Origin: Streptomyces flavofungini
GTDB taxonomy: Bacteria > Actinomycetota > Actinomycetes > Streptomycetales > Streptomycetaceae
DNA length: 64,000 bases
Assembly: GCF_014650815.1 (NCBI RefSeq)
Contig: NZ_BMVR01000017.1
Coordinates: 1 to 64,000 of the forward strand
Reading direction: 5' to 3'
Shown here: positions 41,158 through 50,703 of the stretch, piece after piece
How the letters are laid out: the number at the start of each line of letters is the position of its first letter
How positions within the stretch are numbered: position 1 is the stretch's first letter
Notes under the pieces: model-generated
Told to the model about the DNA's origin: nothing
What the model saw: only the letters and a program-made list of their open reading frames with translations
The model's database searches: none
Translations under genes and position numbers: made by a program

Positions 41158-43353
41158 GTGAAGCAAGTTGTGCAGAACTACAAGAGCGGCGAGCTGGCGG
41201 TGCTCGACGTGCCGGTGCCGGGATGCAAGCCGGGCGGTGTGCTGGTCCGCAGCGCCTACTCGCTGATATCCACCGGGACCGAGCTCATGAAGGTCTCCGA
41301 GGCCGGGATGTCGATGCTGGGCAAGGCCCGCTCCCGTCCCGACCAGGTGGCCAAGGTCATGCAGAGCGTGGCCACCAACGGGGTGCCCGCCACGTACCGC
41401 AAGGTGATGGGCAAGCTGGACTCCTACACGCCGCTCGGCTACTCGCTGTGCGGGGTGGTCGAGCAGGTCGGCCCCGGGATCGACGATGTGAAGGTCGGCG
41501 ACCTCGTGGCCTGCGCCGGCAACGAGCACGCGTTGCACGCCGAGCTGAACTGGGTGCCGAAGAACCTCTACGCCCCGGTGCCGGAGGGCCTCGCGCCCCG
41601 GCACGCGGCCTTCGGCACCGTCGGGTCGATCGCGATGCAGGGCGTCCGCCGCGGCGAGCCCCAACTCGGCGACGTGGCCCTGGTCATCGGCCTCGGCCTG
41701 ATCGGCCAGCTCGTGGTGCAGCTCCTCACCGCCTCGGGGGCCCGCGTCGTCGGGGTCGACCCCGACCCGGCGCGCTGCGAGCTCGCCGAGGGCCTGGGCG
41801 CCGCCGCCTGCGGCGACCCCGCGTCCGCGGCCGTGGCGGCCGCCGTCGCCGAACTCACCGACGGTCACGGCGTGGACCAGGTGTACCTGGCCGCGGGCGG
41901 TGGCAGCAACGAGCCCGTCGAGCTGGCCGCCAAGCTGTGCCGCGACCGGGGCCGCGTCGTCGACATCGGCAAGTGCCGCCTGGACCTGCCGTGGAACGCG
42001 TACTACGAGAAGGAGCTCGACGTACGGTTCTCGCGCTCGTACGGTCCCGGGCGCTACGACCCGGAGTACGAACTCGAAGGGCGCGACTACCCCATCGGCT
42101 ACGTGCGCTGGACCGAGCGCCGCAACCTGGCGTGCTTCCTCGATCTCCTCGCCCGCGGCCGCGTCGACGTGGAGCCCCTGGTCTCCCACATCGCCGACTT
42201 CGACGACGCCGTCGAGACGTACCAGCGCCTGAAGGAAGGCGAACTGAAGGCCGTGGCCGTGCTGTTCCGGTACCCCGGACAAGCGGGCGACGCGGAAGCC
42301 CCGGCGGCGGCCCCGGCGGTGGCCGTGCCCGAGGTGAAGCGGCGCGGCGCCGGAGCGGCCCCCCTCGCCCGGCCCGCCGGGACACCGGTGCGCCTCGCGT
42401 TCGTGGGCGCCGGAAACTACGCGACGTCGATGCTCCTTCCCCACCTTGCGGAGCGCGACGCCGTCGCACTGTCGACCGTCGTCACCACGACGGCGCTGTC
42501 CGCGGCCAACGCGAAGCGCAAGTTCGGCTTCGCCGAGGCGACCACCGATCTCGACGCCGTGCTCGGCGACAAGTCCATCGACGCGGTGTTCGTCGTCACC
42601 CGGCACAGCTCGCACGCCGAACTGACCCGCAAGGCACTCCTCGCGGGCAAGGCCGTCTTCGTGGAGAAGCCCCTCGCCCTCACCGAGGACGACCTGACCG
42701 GCGTGCTCGCCACGGTCGAGGAGTCCGGCAACGACCGGCTGCAGGTCGGCTTCAACCGCCGCTTCGCGCCCCTGCTGCAGGAGGCCAAGAAGCGGTTCGG
42801 CGCCCGGACCGGACCGGCGAGCCTGCGCTACCTGGTCAACGCGGGCCGACTCCAGCACGGCAGCTGGTACCTCCAACAGGGCACCGAGGGCTCGCGGTTC
42901 GCCGGGGAGGGCGGGCACTTCATCGACACGGCGAGCTGGCTGCTCGACGCCGACCCGGTCTCGGTGTACGCGGTTGCCCCGGCCGGCAACGAGGACCTGC
43001 AGGTCGTCCTGCACTACCCGGACGGGTCCACCGCCACCATCAGCTACGTCACCATCGGCGCGCCCAGCTTCCCCAAGGAGACGCTGGACCTCGTCGCGGA
43101 CGGCAAGGTGCTGCGGCTCGACGACTTCGTCCGCGCCTCGGTCCACGGCCCCAAGAAGTGGGTCAGCTCGCGCCTTCCCAAGGCCCGGGACAAGGGCCAG
43201 AACGCCGAGCTGGCCGCGTTCATCAAGGCCGTACGGACCGGCGGGCCGATGCCCGTGCCGCTGGAGTCCCTCGTCGCCACCACGGCGGCCACCCTCGCGG
43301 TGCGGACCGGCCTGGCCGGCGGCGCGCCGGTGACGTTGGCGAGGGCGCGATGA
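41158..43353 (+). CDS. Bi-domain oxidoreductase: MDR alcohol dehydrogenase fused to Gfo/Idh/MocA
   Basis: This 731-residue fusion begins with an MDR dehydrogenase (about 1-375) that has the nucleotide motif VIGLGLIGQLVVQLL but lacks the Cys/His zinc ligands at the usual site. After an Ala/Pro-rich linker comes a Gfo/Idh/MocA dehydrogenase (about 400-731) with FVGAGNYATSML and VEKPLAL. Fusions of this kind are a recurrent part of Wzy-type polysaccharide clusters together with AsnB-like and heparinase-like proteins. They probably oxidise and reduce a nucleotide or polymer-bound sugar in two steps. GTG 41158 has AAGGGG upstream. The substrate is unknown. Confidence 0.9.
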   Translation: MKQVVQNYKSGELAVLDVPVPGCKPGGVLVRSAYSLISTGTELMKVSEAGMSMLGKARSRPDQVAKVMQSVATNGVPATYRKVMGKLDSYTPLGYSLCGVVEQVGPGIDDVKVGDLVACAGNEHALHAELNWVPKNLYAPVPEGLAPRHAAFGTVGSIAMQGVRRGEPQLGDVALVIGLGLIGQLVVQLLTASGARVVGVDPDPARCELAEGLGAAACGDPASAAVAAAVAELTDGHGVDQVYLAAGGGSNEPVELAAKLCRDRGRVVDIGKCRLDLPWNAYYEKELDVRFSRSYGPGRYDPEYELEGRDYPIGYVRWTERRNLACFLDLLARGRVDVEPLVSHIADFDDAVETYQRLKEGELKAVAVLFRYPGQAGDAEAPAAAPAVAVPEVKRRGAGAAPLARPAGTPVRLAFVGAGNYATSMLLPHLAERDAVALSTVVTTTALSAANAKRKFGFAEATTDLDAVLGDKSIDAVFVVTRHSSHAELTRKALLAGKAVFVEKPLALTEDDLTGVLATVEESGNDRLQVGFNRRFAPLLQEAKKRFGARTGPASLRYLVNAGRLQHGSWYLQQGTEGSRFAGEGGHFIDTASWLLDADPVSVYAVAPAGNEDLQVVLHYPDGSTATISYVTIGAPSFPKETLDLVADGKVLRLDDFVRASVHGPKKWVSSRLPKARDKGQNAELAAFIKAVRTGGPMPVPLESLVATTAATLAVRTGLAGGAPVTLARAR

Positions 43354-45317
43354 CCATGAGCCCGGCCTGGTATCTGAGGCGCTTGTCCCGGATGGGACCG
43401 CAGGAGGTCGGCGGCCGGGCCCTCGACGCGGTGCGCAGGCGGCGGTGGCGGTCGGCGCGGCCGGACTGCCCGGACGTGACCGACGCCCGGTTCACCTCGG
43501 TCCTGCCCGCGGGGACGGTCGCCGCGATCCCGCCGGACGCCGCGAAACGCCTCGTCGCCGAGGCCGGCCGGCTGATGTACGGGCACGTCGAGTACTTCGG
43601 CGTGGTCCGTGACGACCTGGTCGATCCGGACTGGTGGTGCGACCCGAAGACCGGGCGCCGGGCCCCGTGGGGCTACGCCTTCGACGTGCCGTACCGGAAC
43701 GAGGACGCGGTCGGGGACATCAAGCAGATCTGGGAGCTTTCCCGGCACCAGTACCTCACCGTGCTCGCCGCCGCCTACGCGATCACCGGGGACGAGCGGT
43801 ACGCCGAGCGCGTGGCCGAGCACCTGCGATCGTGGTGGAAGGCCAACCCGCCGCTGCGCGGCGTGCACTGGATCAGCGGCATCGAGCTGGGCATCCGACT
43901 CCTGTCCTGGGTGTGGATCCGCCGGCTGCTCGACGGCTGGCCGGGCGCGGCCGGGCTCTTCGAGGACAACCCGGTGGCCCGCAACCAGATCTGGCACCAC
44001 CAGCGCTGGCTGGCCGCCTTCCCCAGCCGGGGGTCCTCGTCGAACAACCACGTCATCGCCGAGACCGCCGGACAGTTCGCCGCGGCCTGCGCGTTCGACT
44101 GGTTCCCCGCCTCGGCGCGTTGGCGTGCCGGTGCGCTGCGGTCCCTGGAGCGGCAGCTGCGCGCCAACACCTTCCACTCCGGCCTCAACCGCGAGCTGGC
44201 CACCGAGTACCACGGACTCGTCCTCGAACTCGGCCTGGCCGCCGTGGCCGAGGCGGACGCCGCCGACGTGCCGGTCCCCGCGTCGCTGCGCCTGGTGCTG
44301 CTGCGGATGGCCGACGCGCTCGCGGCCATCGTGGACAACCGGTTGCGGCCGCCGCGCCAGGGCGACGCGGACGACGGGCACGGCCTGGTCGTGGACGGCG
44401 CGGGCACCGACCGCTGGGGCTCGCTGCTCGCCACTGGGGACGCCGTGTTCGGGCGGCTCGACTGGTGGCCGACGGTGACCGGCACCGACGTGCGCACCCC
44501 GCTGCTCGCCGCGCTCATCCGGCCGTACGCGAAGACCGCACCGGCCGTGACCCGCCCGGCACACCGCCCGGCCCACTTCGCCGACGCGGGCATGACGATC
44601 CTGCGCGGCCCGGGGGAGATCTGGTGCCGCTGCGACGGCGGCCCGCACGGGTTCCTGTCCATCGCCGCGCACGCCCACGCCGACGCGCTGTCGGTGGAGG
44701 TCCGGCAGGACGGAGTCGACGTGCTCGCCGACCCGGGCACGTACTGCTACCACGGGCAGCCCGAGTGGCGGCAGTACTTCCGGTCGACCCTCGGCCACAA
44801 CACCCTGCAGCTCGACGGCGCCGACCAGTCCGGCTCCGGCGGCCCGTTCCTGTGGACCCGGCACGCCCGCAGCCGCGTCCTGGTCGCGGACACGGCCGAC
44901 GCCGCCAGCGGGGGGACATCCCGCTGGTGCGCCGAACACGACGGCTACCAGGGCTCCGTGCACCGCCGCCAGGTGGAACTGACCGCGGACGAGGAGTTGC
45001 GGGTCGTCGACGAGGTCCGCGGCCAACACGGTCAGCGCCGGGCCGTGCGACTCGCGTTCCACCTCGGCCCGGCGATCGCCGCGGACCTGGTGGGGAACTG
45101 GGCGGTGCTCACCTGGACCCGGGACGGCGAGGACCGCTCCGCGGTGCTCGACCTGCCGGGGGAGCTGAGCTGGCAGGCGCATCGTGGCGAGAGCGACCCG
45201 CCGCTCGGCTGGTACTCCGCCGGGTTCGGCCGCAAGGGACCCACCACCACGCTGGTCGGCACGGGCGTCGCCGACGGCATGGAGAGGTTCACCACCGTAC
45301 TCAGGTTCCGCGGTTAA
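43350..45317 (+). CDS. Heparinase II/III-like polysaccharide lyase
   Basis: This 655-residue protein has an alpha/alpha-toroid first half (RYAERVAEHLRSWWKANPP, GSSSNNHVIAETAGQFAAAC, ELATEYHGLVLELGL). The C-terminal heparinase II/III beta-sandwich includes ISIAAHAHADALSVEV-like (SIAAHAHADAL) and LGHNTLQLDG motifs. Such enzymes cleave uronate-containing polymers by beta-elimination; Asn and His in the NNH motif and the Tyr in TEYHG are likely catalytic. There is no signal peptide, so where it meets polymer is unclear; it may edit lipid-linked material. ATG 43350 overlaps the previous stop by four bases. Confidence 0.9.
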   Translation: MTMSPAWYLRRLSRMGPQEVGGRALDAVRRRRWRSARPDCPDVTDARFTSVLPAGTVAAIPPDAAKRLVAEAGRLMYGHVEYFGVVRDDLVDPDWWCDPKTGRRAPWGYAFDVPYRNEDAVGDIKQIWELSRHQYLTVLAAAYAITGDERYAERVAEHLRSWWKANPPLRGVHWISGIELGIRLLSWVWIRRLLDGWPGAAGLFEDNPVARNQIWHHQRWLAAFPSRGSSSNNHVIAETAGQFAAACAFDWFPASARWRAGALRSLERQLRANTFHSGLNRELATEYHGLVLELGLAAVAEADAADVPVPASLRLVLLRMADALAAIVDNRLRPPRQGDADDGHGLVVDGAGTDRWGSLLATGDAVFGRLDWWPTVTGTDVRTPLLAALIRPYAKTAPAVTRPAHRPAHFADAGMTILRGPGEIWCRCDGGPHGFLSIAAHAHADALSVEVRQDGVDVLADPGTYCYHGQPEWRQYFRSTLGHNTLQLDGADQSGSGGPFLWTRHARSRVLVADTADAASGGTSRWCAEHDGYQGSVHRRQVELTADEELRVVDEVRGQHGQRRAVRLAFHLGPAIAADLVGNWAVLTWTRDGEDRSAVLDLPGELSWQAHRGESDPPLGWYSAGFGRKGPTTTLVGTGVADGMERFTTVLRFRG

Positions 45318-45326
45318 GGAGGACGC

Positions 45327-46865
45327 GTGGGGATCAAGTGGCGGCACTGGACGCTGCCGGCGGCACCGCTGGCGGTGGTCCTGCTGGCGGCGACCGGCTG
45401 CACGAGCACGCCGGACGCGCCGACGAAGCCGACCGGCAGGCCATCCACGTCCGGGGCGCACTCCAAGGCCGTGGCCCGGATGTGCGCCAAGCCCGCGGCC
45501 GGTCCCGCCAAGGCACCGGCGGGCGCGGTGACGGTCGACCCCGCGGTGGTCGGCGACCTGGCCAAGAAGACCAGGAGCAACCCTCCGAAGACCACGTTCT
45601 GGCTGCGACCGGGCAAGCACAAGCTCGAACCCGACCGCTATTCCCAGGTCATGACCAAGAAGGGGAACCGTTACCTCGGCGCGCCGGGCGCGGTGCTCGA
45701 CGGCCGGAAGACCAACAACTACGCGTTCAGCGGCACCGCCCCCGACGTCACCATCCGCTACCTGACCGTGCAGGGCTTCGTCGCGCCGCACGACGAGGGC
45801 GTGGTCAACCACGACATGGCCGACGGGTGGGTCATCGAGCACACCAAGATCCAGCACAACTCCGGCGCCGGGCTGATGGCCGGTGCCCGACAGCAGGTCC
45901 GCGCGAGCTGCCTGCGGAACAACGGGCAGTACGGAATGAACGCGTACAAGACCGATGACTCCATCAAGGGCCTGGTGGTCGAGGGCAACGAGATCGTCGG
46001 CAACAACACCGGTGACTGGGAGCGGAAGCGGCCGGGCTGCGGCTGCACCGGCGGCATCAAGTTCTGGGCCGTCAACGGCGCCGAGATCCGCGGCAACTGG
46101 GTGCACGACAACCGCGGCGCCGGGCTGTGGGCGGACAACAACAACAACGACTTCCGCATCGAGGACAACGTCATCGAGGCCAACGACGGCGTCGCGGTGA
46201 TGTACGAGACCAGCTACAACGCGGTCATCCGGAACAACACGATCCGGCGGAACAACTGGGTCGAGGGCCGCAAGGCCGCGAAGAAGGGCGACAACTTCCC
46301 GTACGCGACCATCTACATCTCCGAGGCCGGCGGCGAACCACGCATCCGGGCCCGCACGGACAAGATCGAGATCTCCCGGAACGTGCTGGAGAACAACTGG
46401 AACGGGATCACCCTCTGGGAGAACGCCGACCGGTTCTGCAACAGCCCGGCCAACACCTCGACCGGCTACTGCACGCTGCTGGTGAAGAACACCAAACGCT
46501 GCGCACGGCCGGGGATCACCAAGGCACCGCTCTACGCCGACTGCCGATGGAAGACCCAGCGGGTGGACATCCACGACAACCGCTTCGTCCTCGACACGTC
46601 CGTCGTCAAGTGCAAGACGGAGTGCGGCCGCATGGCGGTCCTCTCCAACTACGGCACCTATCCCAAGTGGTCCCCGTACAAGGGCAAGCGGGTGGCCGAG
46701 GCGATCACCCACAAGCAGCGCAACCGCTGGCACGACAACGCCTACCGCGGTCCGTGGAGCTTCGTCCCCACGGACACGGACCAGAACCTCGACTCCGGCC
46801 AGTGGCAGAGCACGCCCTACCGGCAGGACGCGGGCAGCACCTTCGCCCCACAGGCCGGTGATTGA
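45327..46865 (+). CDS. Lipoprotein with right-handed parallel beta-helix
   Basis: This 512-residue protein has an N-terminal lipoprotein signal ending in LAATGC (Cys at about 24) and a Pro/Thr-rich spacer. A beta-helix follows, built of repeated turns (APDVTIRYLTVQGF, DGWVIEHTKIQHNSGAG, AEIRGNWVHDNRGAGLW, NDFRIEDNVIEANDG, YNAVIRNNTIRRNN). Cys pairs near CGCTGG and in the C-terminal third suggest disulfides. Parallel beta-helices of this kind are uronate lyases or C5-epimerases (as in alginate AlgG). Its location on the outer face of the membrane makes it a candidate polymer-modifying enzyme. GTG 45327 has a perfect AAGGAGG overlapping the previous stop. Confidence 0.87.
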   Translation: MGIKWRHWTLPAAPLAVVLLAATGCTSTPDAPTKPTGRPSTSGAHSKAVARMCAKPAAGPAKAPAGAVTVDPAVVGDLAKKTRSNPPKTTFWLRPGKHKLEPDRYSQVMTKKGNRYLGAPGAVLDGRKTNNYAFSGTAPDVTIRYLTVQGFVAPHDEGVVNHDMADGWVIEHTKIQHNSGAGLMAGARQQVRASCLRNNGQYGMNAYKTDDSIKGLVVEGNEIVGNNTGDWERKRPGCGCTGGIKFWAVNGAEIRGNWVHDNRGAGLWADNNNNDFRIEDNVIEANDGVAVMYETSYNAVIRNNTIRRNNWVEGRKAAKKGDNFPYATIYISEAGGEPRIRARTDKIEISRNVLENNWNGITLWENADRFCNSPANTSTGYCTLLVKNTKRCARPGITKAPLYADCRWKTQRVDIHDNRFVLDTSVVKCKTECGRMAVLSNYGTYPKWSPYKGKRVAEAITHKQRNRWHDNAYRGPWSFVPTDTDQNLDSGQWQSTPYRQDAGSTFAPQAGD

Positions 46866-46866
46866 G

Positions 46867-48159
46867 ATGGGCGGAGACCTGATACGCCGCCGACTGCCGG
46901 GCGGACCGGACACGGCGGGCACCCGGCCCGACGCCGAACCGCGCCGTGTCGTCCCACCCAAGACCGTCGGGATCGTCTGGGCGCTGCTCGCCCTCAACAC
47001 GCTCGGCTCCGCCGGGGCGAAGACCGTCGTCCCGCTGCCCCGCTCCCTCATCCAGATGGCCACCATGGGCGCGCTGGTCACCGCGTTCACCCTGGCGCTC
47101 GCGGTAAATCTCCACCTGCGCATCCGACCCAGCGCCTTCGTGTTCCTGCTCACCCTGCTGCTGGTGCCGAGCGTGATCTCCAGCGCGAACCTGGAGGTCG
47201 GGTACGGCGCGCTGTTCCGCTGCGCCCGCCTCGGTCTCTTCGTCGGCACACTGTGGCTGCTCAGCCGCTGGTGGGACGGCAGCACGACGTTCGTCCGGCA
47301 CCACATCCGGATGTACTTCGCGGTACTCGTGTCGGTGGCCGCGGGCCTCGTCGTCTCGCCGGGCACGGCCATGCCCGAGTACTACGGCGGACGCCTCGTC
47401 GGCGCGCTGTGGCCGCTCACCCCGCCGCAGATCGGACAGTACGCCGCGGTGATCATCGGTCTCACCGTGCTGCTCCTGCTCGGCCGCATGACCGACAAGG
47501 CCAGCGCCGCGGTGATCATCGTGCCGTCCATCGTCCTGCTCGCCCTGACCCACACCCGGACGGCCACGCTCGGCCTGCTCGTCGGGCTGGTCCTCGCGAT
47601 CAGCTCGCTCGTCCTGAGCAGCGCCGCCGCCCGCCGCTTCTTCGCCTGGACGGTGCTCATCGCCGTGGTGGCCGCGGTGGCGTTCAGCTCCGCGATGCAG
47701 GCCTGGTACCTGCGCGGACAGAGCCAGGAGAACATGTCCAACCTGACCGGCCGGGCCAAGGTCTGGGACGCCCTGCTCGCCGCGCCCCGGACGACCGGGG
47801 AGAAGGTGTTCGGGGTCGGCCTGAGCGACAAGTCGTTCGGCGGGCTGCCGATCGACAACAGCTGGCTGGCCGTCTACCACGAGCAGGGTCTGCTCGGCAT
47901 CACCATCGTGGCGGCGATGATCATCGCCCTCGGTGGCGTCGCGCTGCTGCGGCCGCCGTCGGTGCCGAGAGCCTGCGCGATCTTCCTGATCAGCTACTGC
48001 GCGATCTCCTCGTACACCGAGGCGGGCCTCGGCGACGCCTCGCCGTACCTGCTGCACCTGGCCCTGGCCGCCTCGCTCCTGGCGACGCCCGCCCCGGCCA
48101 CGGCCCTGACGAAGGCCGAAGTCCCCAGACGACGTATCCCGCGATGGGCCCGGAGGTGA
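46867..48159 (+). CDS. O-antigen ligase/polymerase-like membrane protein (Wzy)
   Basis: This protein of about 430 residues has 10-12 membrane helices and the Wzy_C signature region FGVGLSDKSFGGLPIDNSWL, then AVYHEQGLLGI. It should polymerise lipid-linked repeat units on the outer face. I chose ATG 46867; a GTG at 46858, overlapping the end of the beta-helix gene, is also possible and neither has a strong ribosome site. It lies between the beta-helix lipoprotein and a glycosyltransferase gene and is cotranscribed with both. Confidence 0.88.
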   Translation: MGGDLIRRRLPGGPDTAGTRPDAEPRRVVPPKTVGIVWALLALNTLGSAGAKTVVPLPRSLIQMATMGALVTAFTLALAVNLHLRIRPSAFVFLLTLLLVPSVISSANLEVGYGALFRCARLGLFVGTLWLLSRWWDGSTTFVRHHIRMYFAVLVSVAAGLVVSPGTAMPEYYGGRLVGALWPLTPPQIGQYAAVIIGLTVLLLLGRMTDKASAAVIIVPSIVLLALTHTRTATLGLLVGLVLAISSLVLSSAAARRFFAWTVLIAVVAAVAFSSAMQAWYLRGQSQENMSNLTGRAKVWDALLAAPRTTGEKVFGVGLSDKSFGGLPIDNSWLAVYHEQGLLGITIVAAMIIALGGVALLRPPSVPRACAIFLISYCAISSYTEAGLGDASPYLLHLALAASLLATPAPATALTKAEVPRRRIPRWARR

Positions 48160-48166
48160 ACCGACC

Positions 48167-49453
48167 ATGCATGACTTGCACGTCCTAGTAGTGCACAACC
48201 GCTACTCCTCGGCCCAGCCGAGCGGGGAGAACAGGGTCGTCGACGAGGAGGCAGCGGTGCTGCGCTCGGCCGGCCACCGGGTCGACGTGTTCGAGCGGCG
48301 CAGCGACGACATCGCCGCCCGGTCCCTCCTCGGCAAGGTCAAGGTGCCGCTCCTGGTGCCGTGGAACCCGGCGGTCCGCTCGGAACTCGCCGCCCGGCTC
48401 CGCGCCGAGCGGCCGGACGTGGTGCACGTCCACAACGTCTTCCCGCTCCTGTCGCCCGCGGTCCTCGCCGCCTGCGCCGACGCCGACGTGCCCGTCGTCG
48501 CCACACTGCACAACTACACCCAGGTCTGCCTGCCCGGCACCCTGCACCGGGACGGCCGGGAGTGCACCGAGTGCGTCGGGTCGCGGGCGGCGCTGCCCGC
48601 CGTCCGGCACGGCTGCTACCGGAACTCCCGCCTCGCGACGGTGCCGCTCGCGGTCAGCCTGGCGGTCAACCGGCGGCGCTGGTGGTCCGGCGTGGAGCGG
48701 TTCTTCTGCATCTCCGCGGCGCAGCGCGACGTCCTGGTGCGGTCCGGCATGCCGGCCGAACTGCTCGCGGTGAAGCACAACTTCGTCCCCGACCCGGGCG
48801 TCCGACGAGCGGGAGCGGGCGAGCATCTGCTCTTCCTCGGCCGCCTCGCCGAGGCCAAGGGCATGCGGCTGCTCATGACCGCGTGGGACGAGATCGCCGC
48901 GGCGGGCGGTGTGGGCGTGCCGCTCGTGCTCGCCGGGGCGGGGCCGCTGGAGCGGGAGGTGACCGCCTGGGCGGCGGGCCGGGACGACGTGCGCTACCTC
49001 GGCCTGCGCGACCCGGAGCAGTGCCGGGAGGCCGTCGCGCGGTCGGTCGCCGTGGTGGCGCCGTCGATGGCGATGGAGACCTTCGGCCTGGTCGTGGCGG
49101 AGGCGATGGCGGCCGGGGTCCCGGCCGTCGCCGCCGGGCACGGCGCCTTCGTCGAACTCGTCGAGGACGGGGTGACCGGGCTGCTGCACCGGCCGGGCGA
49201 TGCCGGCGCGCTCGCGTCCTGCATCCGCCGGATCGCGGCCGAGCCGGACCGCAACCGGGAGATGGGCCGGGCGGCCCGGCGCCGATACGAGCAGGGGTTC
49301 AGCCCGGCCGTCGGCCTGGAGCGCCTGGTGGAGGGGTACCGCACCGCGATCGCGGGTCGGTCGGGCGGCGGGCACACCGCGCCGCCGGTAAGGAACGGAA
49401 ACGCTGGCTCGCGGCGGGGCACCCGCGCGGGCAGGGATGGGGGCAGTAAATGA
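48167..49453 (+). CDS. GT4-family glycosyltransferase
   Basis: This 428-residue GT-B enzyme has the N-terminal half VLVVHNRYSSAQPSGENRVV, then VVHVHNVFPLLSPAVL and VVATLHNYTQVC. A Cys-containing loop (ECTECVGSRAA) is common in this subgroup. The donor half has LLFLGRLAEAKGMRLL and the E-x7-E motif in METFGLVVAEAMAAGVP. It transfers a nucleotide-activated sugar to the growing lipid-linked unit. ATG 48167 follows CCCGGAGG. The stop overlaps the methyltransferase ATG by four bases. The last 35 residues are Gly/Arg-rich and probably disordered. Confidence 0.9.
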   Translation: MHDLHVLVVHNRYSSAQPSGENRVVDEEAAVLRSAGHRVDVFERRSDDIAARSLLGKVKVPLLVPWNPAVRSELAARLRAERPDVVHVHNVFPLLSPAVLAACADADVPVVATLHNYTQVCLPGTLHRDGRECTECVGSRAALPAVRHGCYRNSRLATVPLAVSLAVNRRRWWSGVERFFCISAAQRDVLVRSGMPAELLAVKHNFVPDPGVRRAGAGEHLLFLGRLAEAKGMRLLMTAWDEIAAAGGVGVPLVLAGAGPLEREVTAWAAGRDDVRYLGLRDPEQCREAVARSVAVVAPSMAMETFGLVVAEAMAAGVPAVAAGHGAFVELVEDGVTGLLHRPGDAGALASCIRRIAAEPDRNREMGRAARRRYEQGFSPAVGLERLVEGYRTAIAGRSGGGHTAPPVRNGNAGSRRGTRAGRDGGSK

Positions 49454-50703
49454 CACGATGCCGACTCTGCGGCTCGGCGGCGTTGGGGAGCGTCGTCGAT
49501 CTGGGGGCGACCCCGCCGTGCGAGAGCTTTCTCGCCGTGGACCAACTGGACAAGCCGGAACCGGCGTACCCGCTGCACCTGCGGGTCTGCACCGACTGCT
49601 GGCTCGCGCAGATCCCGCCGCTGATCACGCCGGAGGAGACGTTCAGCGAGTACGCGTACTTCTCCTCTTTCTCGACCTCCTGGGTGGAGCACGCGCGCAC
49701 GTTCGTCGCCGACGCCGCGGAGCGGGTGGGCCTCGGCCCCGACGCCTTCGTGGTCGAGGTCGCGAGCAACGACGGGTACCTGCTGAAGCACGTGGTGGAC
49801 CGGGGGATCCGCTGCCTGGGCATCGAGCCGTCGGTGAACGTGGGCGCCGCCGCGCGCGACGCGGGCGTGCCCACGCTCACGGAGTTCCTGTCCCCGGACA
49901 CCGGCTCGGCCGTCCGCGCCGAGCACGGCCCGGCCGACCTGGTCGTGGCCAACAACGTGTACGCGCACATCCCCGACGTGGTCGGGTTCACCGAGGGCCT
50001 GCGCGCCCTGGTCGCCGACGACGGCTGGGTCTCCATCGAGGTGCAGCACCTGCTGACCCTGATCGAGGAGAACCAGTACGACACGATCTACCACGAGCAC
50101 TTCCAGTACTACACGGTCGCGTCCGCGATCCGGGCCCTCGCGAGCGGCGGACTCGCCCTCGTGGACGTCGAGTTGCTGCCCACGCACGGCGGCTCCATCC
50201 GGCTGTGGGCCCGCCCCGCCGAGGTGGCCGACGAGCCGTCCTCGCGCGTGGCCGACGTCCTCGCCCGCGAGAAGGCGGCCGGGCTGCAGGAGCTGTCCGG
50301 GTACACCGAGTTCTCCGCCCGGGTCGACAAGGTGCGCCGGGACCTCCTGAAGTTCCTCATCGAAGCGGCCGAGCGCGGCGAGAAGGTCGTCGGCTACGGC
50401 GCTCCCGGCAAGGGCAACACCCTGCTCAACCACTGCGGCATCCGGCCCGACCTGCTCGCGTACACGGTCGACCGCAATCCCTACAAGCACGGCAGGTACA
50501 CCCCGGGCACCCGCATCCCGATCCTGCCGCCCGAGCAGATCGCCGTCGACAAGCCCGACTACGTCCTCGTCCTGCCGTGGAACCTGCGGGACGAGCTCAT
50601 CGAGCAACTGTCCTTCGTCCACGACTGGGGCGGTCGTCTTGTCTTCCCCATCCCGGAACTGAGCGTGGTCGAGGCCGGCGTCGTGAAAGAGGTCACAGCA
50701 TGA
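49450..50703 (+). CDS. Nucleotide-sugar C-methyltransferase (NovU/EvaC-like)
   Basis: The gene encodes 417 residues in the three-part order of deoxysugar C-methyltransferases. First is an N-terminal zinc-binding domain (CRLCG, VCTDCW). Next is a class I SAM fold (VVEVASNDGYLL, DLVVANNVYAHI). Last is the C-terminal domain with EHFQYYTVASAIR, VGYGAPGKGNTLLNHCGI and ELSVVE. These enzymes methylate C3 of a 4-keto-6-deoxy nucleotide sugar, with the Tyr/His pair in YHEHFQYY acting in the active site. It predicts a branched sugar in the polymer. ATG 49450 overlaps the previous stop; the stop overlaps the rfbF-like ATG. Confidence 0.92.
   Translation: MTRCRLCGSAALGSVVDLGATPPCESFLAVDQLDKPEPAYPLHLRVCTDCWLAQIPPLITPEETFSEYAYFSSFSTSWVEHARTFVADAAERVGLGPDAFVVEVASNDGYLLKHVVDRGIRCLGIEPSVNVGAAARDAGVPTLTEFLSPDTGSAVRAEHGPADLVVANNVYAHIPDVVGFTEGLRALVADDGWVSIEVQHLLTLIEENQYDTIYHEHFQYYTVASAIRALASGGLALVDVELLPTHGGSIRLWARPAEVADEPSSRVADVLAREKAAGLQELSGYTEFSARVDKVRRDLLKFLIEAAERGEKVVGYGAPGKGNTLLNHCGIRPDLLAYTVDRNPYKHGRYTPGTRIPILPPEQIAVDKPDYVLVLPWNLRDELIEQLSFVHDWGGRLVFPIPELSVVEAGVVKEVTA

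Noticed and set aside
43044..47372. A 1442-codon minus-strand frame across the heparinase and beta-helix genes
   Set aside because: Same reason: the coding signal and motifs are on the plus strand.
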